Source of the DNA: Leyella stercorea
GTDB lineage: Bacteria; Bacteroidota; Bacteroidia; Bacteroidales; Bacteroidaceae
Direction: 5' to 3'
Length of the DNA stretch: 5,172 bases
Assembly (NCBI RefSeq): GCF_019052365.1
Contig: NZ_JAHQUY010000114.1
Coordinates: 1 to 5,172, forward strand
The position numbers and the translations under genes were made by a program. Below, piece after piece: positions 1 to 5,172 of the stretch; the first letter of the stretch is position 1, and every line of letters begins with the position of its first letter. The notes below the pieces were generated by a model that was not told the origin of the DNA, ran no database searches, and was given only the letters and a program-made list of their open reading frames with translations.

Positions 1-49
1 ATACACAGCAACGCCGTGCATGGAGAGAACTGGCGAAAGGGAACAATAC
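1..49. repeat. Direct repeat, copy 1 (cut by window start)
   Basis: Positions 1-41 match 603-643 without a mismatch, and 1-49 match 603-651 at 47 of 49 positions (differences at 42 and 44). The copy begins at the window edge, so the repeat probably extends further left. After the shared part, both copies run into AT-rich DNA that opens with an ATAGATAT word (54-61 and 656-663). This points to duplication of a whole module with a period of about 602 bp, rather than a short chance match. Confidence 0.9.
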
Positions 50-232
50 CAATATAGATATGTTGATATTCCTGTATATCCATATAGATATAAATAAGGC
101 TATGCAGATATACGATAATGTAGAAATGAAACAATATAGCAATACGTCAATACATCAATATGGTAATGTAGCAATATAGATATAAAGTAATACGGATAGC
201 AATATAGATATGAATGTATATGGATAATCAAA
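50..232. repeat. AT-rich spacer built on a degenerate 8-bp repeat
   Basis: Between 117 and 180 eight consecutive octamers stay in exact register: AATGTAGA, AATGAAAC, AATATAGC, AATACGTC, AATACATC, AATATGGT, AATGTAGC, AATATAGA. Further AATA words fall in the same phase at 93 and 189. A 4-bp slip follows at 201 and the register returns at 213. The word ATATAGATAT recurs at 52-61, 82-91, 174-183 and 202-211. The 8-bp period does not match codons and the stretch is strongly AT-rich, so it is probably non-coding, although minus-strand frames run through it. Confidence 0.8.
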
Positions 233-238
233 CAATCG

Positions 239-277
239 AGGCATGGCAAAGTGACCGCAGGGAGCCTTGCCGTGCCT
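239..277. other. Imperfect 11-bp hairpin
   Basis: AGGCATGGCAA at 239-249 pairs with TTGCCGTGCCT at 267-277, giving 11 pairs, ten Watson-Crick and one G-U if transcribed on the plus strand, around a 17-nt loop. There is no T run on either side, so a terminator is unlikely. It lies directly before the hairpin at 286-331. Confidence 0.65.
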
Positions 278-285
278 ACCTCTCT

Positions 286-331
286 CCGGCATACACCGTC
301 CGCCTTGTCGAGGCAGACATCGGTATGCCGG
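286..331. other. Nested hairpin in the GC-rich block
   Basis: CCGGCAT (286-292) pairs with ATGCCGG (325-331). After a 2-nt bulge, ACCG (295-298) pairs with CGGT (321-324). GCCT (302-305) then pairs with AGGC (311-314) around a 5-nt loop. The three collinear stems form one extended structure that could exist in RNA or in extruded DNA. Confidence 0.65.
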
Positions 332-498
332 GTTTGAAGGATGCCGTACTCTTTCCGAGTGGTCTTATAGACCATGTGGCAGAGGCAGAAAGTAAACCTC
401 ATTCTCTCAGTGAAGCATGGACAACATTCAGCTTCTGAGAAAAAGAACGAGCCTTACTTTCTGATGGCAGCCCGGAAAGTGTGCAGCATCCGTAGCAT

Positions 499-520
499 GG
501 GGTGTTGTTCGCAACGCCCC
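499..520 (+). other. 9-bp hairpin with TTCG tetraloop
   Basis: GGGGTGTTG (499-507) pairs with CAACGCCCC (512-520), with one U-G wobble, around TTCG (508-511). As plus-strand RNA this would be a stable UUCG-capped stem, although the closing pair is G-C rather than the especially stable C-G. No T tract follows, so it is not a standard terminator. Confidence 0.65.
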
Positions 521-602
521 TGAAGAATGTTTGACCTCTCTCCCTTGCTGCTCTGGAGTGAAGAGAAGCTTGGCTCCTGGGCAGTTTCGTCATGTTTGCG
601 CA

Positions 603-651
603 ATACACAGCAACGCCGTGCATGGAGAGAACTGGCGAAAGGGGATAATAC
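603..651. repeat. Direct repeat, copy 2
   Basis: Second copy of the repeat at 1-49, in the same orientation, 602 bp further on. It forms the right-hand end of the GC-rich block and is followed by AT-rich sequence, as copy 1 is. Because copy 1 lacks its left neighbour in this window, one cannot see here how far left of 603 the duplication reaches. Confidence 0.9.
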
Positions 652-652
652 A

Positions 653-768
653 CGCATAGATATATTCCATATAACACTTATATAGAATAATATTGTTTCC
701 TTATAAGGATTCTTATTACTATATATATGTATTCTTTCTATACAGTAACGTGTAATTATAGATAATGG
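653..768. other. AT-rich region downstream of the recombinase
   Basis: This is the intergenic stretch after the recombinase stop. It holds an AT-rich stem-loop at 663-689 (ATATAA/TTATAT and TATTC/GAATA around CAC, with one mismatch) and a perfect 12-bp palindrome, TCCTTATAAGGA, at 698-709. The stem-loop could weakly end the recombinase transcript, but there is no clear T tract. No gene is visible. Confidence 0.5.
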
Positions 769-2247
769 TCATTCAACCATACGACTATAGGTTTGAGTTT
801 GTCCTTTATCGACATTCTCTATCTTGATAAGAACCATTGCTCTTGATGGAATCGTGCTTGGAAGTTCTTTCATCAGTTTACCTATTATTTCATCCACGTT
901 GTTAAAGCCAACATCAGTGAACTCACTGATTTTCCTTCCTCGATAAAAAATAGAGCCTTTCATCATCTGACGGAATGAGAAACGTTCAAATACCGTGCTA
1001 TCAGCCTTCGAATAATCTCGTGATTTATCCTCAGTGAAGAATATCTTCTCCAAGACTTTTTCATTCAACGCCCATGCAGGTGAGAAGTCTATCTTAACAT
1101 AAGACCTTGTCACACGATGACGGTCTGAATGGTTCATAGCAAAGCCAACCTCATCAATGGATGCTCCACATTCGTTTTGGGCAACTGTTGCCCATGTATG
1201 GCGAAATGTATATACACAATACGCCTTCTCATGTGGAATATGGAGACTTTTCTCGCATATCTGACGGATTCCGCAATTAATGTTGGCACCAAAACTGTCG
1301 CTGTTGGTCATACGTTTGTGGAAATCGAAAAGATAAGGCGAGGTTGTTTTATCAAGATACTTGTCGAATACAGGTTGCAAGATACCAGGTATCTTCATTT
1401 CCATATAAGCATGATCGTTTCTGAACTTGCGAGTTTTTGCTCGCTCATAGCTAATGATGCCATCATGGTAATCTTCTTTCTTCAAATTATATATATCAAC
1501 CGTATTCATTCCTGCAAGGCAAAGCACCATCATGGCAACATCATGTCCAAGCTCTGCCAAAGGTAATATACGGTCGGAAGGTGGGAGAGGAGCGGCAAAG
1601 AAAGCACGGCATTCTTCCATAGTAATTGCTCGCTTCTCTGGAGTGTCTGCCTTTGGTATTTTTATTTTTAGCCATGGATTTGTTGTTATTCGGATGATAC
1701 CGCAATCATAGTCGTTAAATTCAAGCAACGCTTGCCTGAATATTTGTCTTATACATATCGGGTACATTTCCTTGGCTCTTGCAGTTTTGGCAAGAGACTT
1801 TATCCATCCATTGATAAACTTGGATGTGAGTTGCGAACACATTATTTTATTGGAACCTGCATAGAGTTCCAAATGTCTATAGGCAAGTTCGTAGTTCCTG
1901 GCGTTCCGTTCATGACCATTGTTGTATAGATTGTCATGGTATTGTCTTGCATAATCAGAAAAGCATACATCAGCAGTACCGCTTTCCAAATATGCAACGA
2001 CATCATCCACACTCCATGTGCGAATAGGCTGTTTGTTGAGCATATCCGCAAAATGGGCTATCTTGACAGTACATGCTTCAAGAACAAAAGGATCCTTGAC
2101 TTCATGGTTCTTTTTGTTCACAGATTTTGTTTCTACGATTTTGTCTGTTTTCAGATACCTTGACTTTCTGTTGTGAGTAACCCGGATAGATACATTCCAG
2201 AATCCATCTGCTCTCTGTCTCAGTGCCACTGTTTTAAATGTTGCCAT
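769..2247 (-). CDS. Tyrosine recombinase (phage-type integrase), Bacteroidetes type
   Basis: Site-specific recombinase of 492 aa that cuts and rejoins DNA through a covalent phosphotyrosine. Residues 1 to about 75 (beginning MATFKTVALRQR, with GFWNVSIRVTHNRKSRYL) resemble the arm-binding domain of Bacteroidetes integrases. About 90-200 is the helical core-binding domain and about 210-390 the catalytic domain. Visible active-site residues are Lys271 (ERAKTRK), Arg349-His350 (YTFRHTWAT), His373 (MNHSD) and the nucleophile Tyr383 (TRSYVK). The usual first arginine is Asn248 (AGMNTVDIYNL) and the usual His of HxxR is Tyr346. IntDOT of CTnDOT likewise lacks the first Arg. About 109 residues follow Tyr383, an unusually long tail. 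I chose the ATG at 2247 because the family commonly starts MATFK; the frame also extends to an ATG at 2361 through the 33-bp repeats. The stop is TGA at 769-771. The target site is unknown. Confidence 0.92.
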   Translation of the reverse strand: MATFKTVALRQRADGFWNVSIRVTHNRKSRYLKTDKIVETKSVNKKNHEVKDPFVLEACTVKIAHFADMLNKQPIRTWSVDDVVAYLESGTADVCFSDYARQYHDNLYNNGHERNARNYELAYRHLELYAGSNKIMCSQLTSKFINGWIKSLAKTARAKEMYPICIRQIFRQALLEFNDYDCGIIRITTNPWLKIKIPKADTPEKRAITMEECRAFFAAPLPPSDRILPLAELGHDVAMMVLCLAGMNTVDIYNLKKEDYHDGIISYERAKTRKFRNDHAYMEMKIPGILQPVFDKYLDKTTSPYLFDFHKRMTNSDSFGANINCGIRQICEKSLHIPHEKAYCVYTFRHTWATVAQNECGASIDEVGFAMNHSDRHRVTRSYVKIDFSPAWALNEKVLEKIFFTEDKSRDYSKADSTVFERFSFRQMMKGSIFYRGRKISEFTDVGFNNVDEIIGKLMKELPSTIPSRAMVLIKIENVDKGQTQTYSRMVE

Positions 2248-2288
2248 ATCTTTTATGTTTAAATTGTTCTTAGAATCATTCTGAAAGT

Positions 2289-2342
2289 TGTAAAACATGT
2301 GTAAAACATGTCTTTGGAAATTGTAAAACATATGTAAAACAT
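2289..2342. repeat. Four phased copies of TGTAAAACAT upstream of the recombinase
   Basis: Four perfect copies of TGTAAAACAT lie at 2289-2298, 2300-2309, 2322-2331 and 2333-2342, all in the same orientation. Their starts are 11, 22 and 11 bp apart, close to whole turns of B-DNA, so all four present the same face of the helix. They form two doublets inside a 33-bp repeat unit. They sit 42-95 bp upstream of the recombinase ATG at 2247 and just beyond the ppdK terminator. By analogy with other tyrosine recombinases they could be arm-type binding sites of the recombinase's N-terminal domain, or operator sites for its autoregulation; this role is inferred. No canonical Bacteroidetes -33 TTTG box is visible between 2248 and 2380 on the minus strand. 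Confidence 0.85.
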
Positions 2343-2379
2343 CCATCATCATTTGTAGCATTTCAGTGGTACTTCCGCT

Positions 2380-2430
2380 AAAAACGAATTAAGTGGAAAG
2401 TCCTCTGTTACAAGGACTTTCCACTTAATT
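2380..2430 (-). terminator. Intrinsic terminator of ppdK
   Basis: A perfect 18-bp inverted repeat, AATTAAGTGGAAAGTCCT at 2387-2404 and its exact complement at 2413-2430, encloses an 8-nt loop (2405-2412). Read in the direction of ppdK, the stem starts 23 nt after the TAA stop and is followed by CG and then TTTTT (2384-2380). This is the classic Rho-independent layout. The plus-strand side lacks a comparable T run, so it acts mainly for the leftward transcript. It should insulate the recombinase gene, whose start is about 130 bp further on, from ppdK transcription. Confidence 0.9.
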
Positions 2431-2453
2431 TATTGAGAGTCAAATATTTGCTA

Positions 2454-5096
2454 TTATTCCTCTACAGCAGCCTGCGCAGCAGCCAAACGTGCGATAGGCA
2501 CGCGGAATGGAGAGCATGAAGCATAGTTCATGCCTACCTTTGCGCAGAACTTAACAGATGAAGGCTCACCACCATGCTCACCGCAGATACCCGTGCGGAG
2601 ATTAGGACGAGTAGCGCGACCATTCTCAACTGCCATCTTGATGAGCTGACCAACACCCTCCTGATCGAGAACCTGGAACGGGTCAACCTTCAGAATCTTC
2701 TTCTCCATGTATGCAGGGAGGAATGAAGCGATGTCGTCACGAGAATAGCCGAATGTCATCTGTGTCAAGTCGTTAGTACCGAATGAGAAGTACTGAGCCT
2801 CTTCTGCAATCTTACCTGCAGTAAGGGCAGCACGCGGAATCTCAATCATAGTACCAATCTCGAACTCAACCTCAACGCCATACTCTGCGAATACTTCCTG
2901 AGAAGTTGCAAGAATGATAGACTTCTGCTGCTTGAGCTCCTGAACAGTACCGATGAGCGGAACCATGATCTCAGGACGCGGGTTGAAGCCTTCCTTCTTC
3001 AACTGGCATGCAGCACCGAGGATAGCACGAGTCTGCATAGCTGTGATTTCAGGGAATGTGATACCAAGACGACAACCACGATGACCGAGCATTGGGTTGT
3101 TCTCTGCCAATGAGTTAACGCGCTTCTTTATTTCTGTAACACTTACACCCATTTCCTTAGCCATAGTCTCCTGACCTGCCTTATCGTGCGGAACAAACTC
3201 GTGGAGAGGCGGATCGAGCAAGCGAATATTGACATGGCAACCATCCATAGCCTTGAGGATGCCATAGAAGTCAGCCTTCTGATATGGGAGGAGCTTAGCA
3301 AGAGCCTTCTCGCGACCCTCTACTGAATCGGCAAGAATCATCTCACGCATAGCAACAATCTTCTGATCATCGAAGAACATGTGCTCTGTACGTGTCAAAC
3401 CGATACCCTTAGCGCCGAACTGGCGAGCCACCTTTGCGTCGTGAGGAGTATCAGCATTGGTACGGATTTCCATCTTTGTATACTTGTCGCAGAGATCCAT
3501 CAACTCCTTGAAGTCGCCAGAAAGCTCAGCGGCCTTTGTCTCAATCTGACCTGCGTATACCTGACCTGTTGTACCATTCAAAGAGATGTAGTCGCCCTCC
3601 TTGTAAACAACGCCTTCAATCTCTACAGTCTTGGTCTTGTAATCAACATTGATAGAGCCTGCGCCAGATACACAGCACTTACCCATACCACGAGCAACTA
3701 CGGCTGCGTGAGATGTCATACCGCCACGAGCTGTTAGGATACCCTCAGCAGCAGACATGCCAGCGAGGTCCTCTGGAGAAGTTTCGATACGAACCATGAT
3801 TACTTTCTTGCCATCCTCATGCCACTCCTCAGCATCGTCAGCGTGGAATACAATCTGACCGCAAGCAGCACCAGGAGAAGCAGGAAGACCCTGTGTAATA
3901 ACCTTAGCTCTTGAGAGAGCCAACTTATCGAATACCGGGTGCAAGAGCTCATCGAGCTTCTGCGGCTCACAGCGAAGAATAGCTGTCTTCTCATCGATCA
4001 TACCCTCGTGGAGAAGGTCCATTGCGATCTTAACCATTGCAGTACCAGTACGCTTACCGTTACGTGTCTGGAGGAACCAAAGCTTGCCCTCCTGAACGGT
4101 GAACTCCATATCCTGCATATCGCGGTAGTGCTTTTCGAGCTTATCCTGGAGAGCGTCAAGTTCCTTGTAGAGTTCAGGCATAGCTTCCTCCATAGAAGGA
4201 TAGTTTGCTGCACGCTCTTCCTCAGAGATGCCAGCACGCTCAGCCCAGCGCTGTGAACCGATCTTTGTAATCTGCTGCGGTGTGCGGATACCAGCAACAA
4301 CGTCCTCGCCCTGAGCATTAATCAGGTATTCACCGTTGAAGAGGTTCTCACCATTACCGGCGTCACGGCTGAAGCAAACACCTGTAGCAGATGTCTCACC
4401 CATGTTACCGAATACCATAGCCATAACAGAAACTGCTGTACCCCACTCGTCAGGAATTCCTTCCATCTTACGATAGAGAATAGCACGCTCGTTCATCCAG
4501 CTGCGGAACACAGCGCAGATAGCACCCCAAAGCTGCTCCTTCGGATCAGTTGGGAAGTCGCTACCAGTCTGCTCCTTGATAGCCTTCTTGAAGAGCTCAA
4601 CGAGCTTCTTCAGCGACTCTACAGAAAGGTCCTTGTCAAGAACAACGCCCTGCTCTTCCTTCACCTTCTCGATGATAGCCTCGAACGGATCGATATCCTC
4701 TTTGTTCTCAGGCTTCATGCCAAGAACAACGTCACCATACATCTGAACAAAACGGCGGTAGCTATCATATACGAAGTGTGGGTTGCCAGTCTTCTCTACC
4801 ATACCCTCAGCAACCTCGTCATTCAAACCAAGGTTGAGGATGGTATCCATCATACCCGGCATAGAAGCACGAGCACCTGAACGTACAGAAACCAACAGAG
4901 GGTTCTTCGGATCGCCGAACTTGCAGTTCATCAGTTCCTCTGTGTGAGCAACAGCAGCATTCACTTCAGCTGTAAGAAGCTCAACGATCTTGTCCTGACC
5001 TACTTTATAATACTCGTTGCAAGTGTCAGTTGTGATTGTAAAACCAGGAGGCACCGGCACACCGATGTGGTTCATCTCGGCAAGGTTAGGGCTCAC
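2454..5096 (-). CDS. ppdK: Pyruvate, phosphate dikinase, N-terminus missing or displaced
   Basis: PPDK interconverts pyruvate + ATP + Pi with PEP + AMP + PPi in the cytoplasm. From the GTG at 5096 the frame gives 880 residues. The N-terminal nucleotide-binding part includes VSVRSGARASMPGMMD (69-84) and FLQTRNGKRT (341-350). The phosphohistidine domain carries GGMTSHAAVVARG with catalytic His463 (codon 3708-3710); Thr461 is the family's regulatory site. The C-terminal PEP/pyruvate barrel has Arg569, Arg625, Glu752, Asn775-Asp776 and Cys838 in GICGEHGG (codon 2583-2585), so the second half-reaction is intact. The oddity is the start: family members have about 20-30 residues ending in GGKGxNLAEM, and here similarity begins only at NLAEM (from 5087). 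The GGKG lysine (Lys22 in the Clostridium symbiosum enzyme) is absent. The frame stays open upstream to the window edge without an ATG, so a fusion is possible. The GTG start is only the first available codon. Identity is certain; the 5' end and function are not. Confidence 0.95.
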   Translation of the reverse strand: MSPNLAEMNHIGVPVPPGFTITTDTCNEYYKVGQDKIVELLTAEVNAAVAHTEELMNCKFGDPKNPLLVSVRSGARASMPGMMDTILNLGLNDEVAEGMVEKTGNPHFVYDSYRRFVQMYGDVVLGMKPENKEDIDPFEAIIEKVKEEQGVVLDKDLSVESLKKLVELFKKAIKEQTGSDFPTDPKEQLWGAICAVFRSWMNERAILYRKMEGIPDEWGTAVSVMAMVFGNMGETSATGVCFSRDAGNGENLFNGEYLINAQGEDVVAGIRTPQQITKIGSQRWAERAGISEEERAANYPSMEEAMPELYKELDALQDKLEKHYRDMQDMEFTVQEGKLWFLQTRNGKRTGTAMVKIAMDLLHEGMIDEKTAILRCEPQKLDELLHPVFDKLALSRAKVITQGLPASPGAACGQIVFHADDAEEWHEDGKKVIMVRIETSPEDLAGMSAAEGILTARGGMTSHAAVVARGMGKCCVSGAGSINVDYKTKTVEIEGVVYKEGDYISLNGTTGQVYAGQIETKAAELSGDFKELMDLCDKYTKMEIRTNADTPHDAKVARQFGAKGIGLTRTEHMFFDDQKIVAMREMILADSVEGREKALAKLLPYQKADFYGILKAMDGCHVNIRLLDPPLHEFVPHDKAGQETMAKEMGVSVTEIKKRVNSLAENNPMLGHRGCRLGITFPEITAMQTRAILGAACQLKKEGFNPRPEIMVPLIGTVQELKQQKSIILATSQEVFAEYGVEVEFEIGTMIEIPRAALTAGKIAEEAQYFSFGTNDLTQMTFGYSRDDIASFLPAYMEKKILKVDPFQVLDQEGVGQLIKMAVENGRATRPNLRTGICGEHGGEPSSVKFCAKVGMNYASCSPFRVPIARLAAAQAAVEE

Positions 5097-5172
5097 CCGA
5101 TAAACCAGGGGGATTATGCATATAGCTTTGTAAGTCTGAAAAGAAAGAACTTTATATCCGTTACTCCCCTTA
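5088..5172. other. Foreign sequence abutting the ppdK body, with imperfect inverted repeat
   Basis: This 85-bp stretch replaces the expected 5' end of ppdK. Read on the minus strand, none of its frames encodes the conserved PPDK start. It holds an imperfect inverted repeat: GGGGA (5109-5113) pairs with TCCCC (5165-5169), TA (5115-5116) with TA (5162-5163), and ATATA (5120-5124) with TATAT (5153-5157), around a loop of about 28 nt. Candidates are the end of an insertion sequence, the 3' end of an intron, an inverted or shuffled segment, or an assembly join. I saw no group II domain V and no convincing group I core, and no transposase reading frame fits in what is visible. The junction is placed at about 5087-5089 by loss of PPDK similarity. 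Confidence 0.5.

Larger units (their letters stand above)
233..652. other. GC-rich block with hairpins; no convincing gene
   Basis: This block is clearly richer in G and C than the AT-rich DNA on both sides, and its edges are sharp. It contains three good hairpins (239-277, 286-331, 499-520) and weaker ones at 360-374, 405-440 and 456-480. Small frames cross it: minus 677-399 (92 codons), minus 402-100 (100 codons, overlapping the previous stop as ATGA) and plus 214-438 (74 codons). None shows a recognisable domain. The two minus frames together run into repeat DNA, so they may be chance frames or remnants. I read the block as one unit of an iterated module, possibly specifying a structured RNA or a DNA recognition element. 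Confidence 0.55.

Noticed and set aside
214..438. Plus-strand 74-codon frame as a gene
   Set aside because: It has no recognisable domain, starts in AT-rich repeat DNA, overlaps the minus-strand frames, and crosses several hairpins.
582..634. Long-range stem CAGTT/AACTG with CATG/CATG
   Set aside because: The stems are short, separated by internal loops, and expected by chance over this distance.
1129..2163. Open frames inside the recombinase: plus 1129-1566, 1732-1929 and 1936-2163, minus 1842-2051
   Set aside because: All are overlapped by the well-supported recombinase frame and have no recognisable features.
2289..2342. CRISPR-like short direct repeats
   Set aside because: The copies are only 10 bp long and the gaps between them are 1, 12 and 1 bp, with no room for spacers and no cas genes.
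3381..4318. Several open frames inside ppdK: plus 3381-3737 and 3939-4256, minus 3800-3994 and 3998-4318
   Set aside because: They lie entirely within the conserved ppdK reading frame and show no domain; they follow from its codon bias.
5088..5172. Group I or group II intron end as an explanation of the ppdK break
   Set aside because: I compared the visible bases with the conserved group I core words and with group II domain V and VI layout and found no convincing match. With only 85 bp visible this is not excluded, so it is kept only as a possibility.

Overview
The window carries two real genes, both on the minus strand, plus a repeat-rich stretch with no convincing gene. The organism looks like a member of the Bacteroidales, most likely Prevotella/Segatella. 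The PPDK carries an insertion with a GSQRW motif that I associate with Bacteroidetes enzymes. The recombinase belongs to the Bacteroidetes type that begins MATFK and ends its catalytic helix with NHSD...SY. No Shine-Dalgarno sequence is seen ahead of the recombinase. This placement comes from recognition, not from a database search.

Layout from right to left, in the direction of transcription. At 5172-5088 is a short stretch that is not PPDK sequence. It contains an imperfect inverted repeat and abuts the body of pyruvate, phosphate dikinase (ppdK, 5096-2454) exactly where the conserved GGKG ATP-binding loop should be. The gene has therefore lost about 20-30 N-terminal codons, through an insertion, a rearrangement or an assembly join. 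After the ppdK stop comes a perfect 18-bp hairpin followed by TTTTT, a clear intrinsic terminator (2430-2380). Next, at 2342-2289, are four identical copies of a 10-bp word with starts 11, 22 and 11 bp apart. Just downstream is a tyrosine recombinase (2247-769, 492 aa). It departs from the textbook catalytic set and has a long C-terminal extension beyond the nucleophilic tyrosine.

Positions 1-768 hold no gene I can defend. A 41-bp perfect repeat (47/49 over the longer alignment) lies at 1-49 and 603-651, so this is probably a tandemly iterated module about 602 bp long. Each module would consist of a GC-rich, hairpin-bearing block (233-652) and an AT-rich spacer (50-232 and 652-768). The 50-232 spacer is built largely from a degenerate 8-bp repeat.

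Inferred logic: ppdK is a core carbon-metabolism gene closed off by its own terminator. The recombinase beyond it, with phased repeats at its start and an odd repeat module after its end, looks like accessory DNA, possibly one end of an integrated element or a recombination-prone locus. No partner mobile-element genes, RNA genes or CRISPR arrays are visible.
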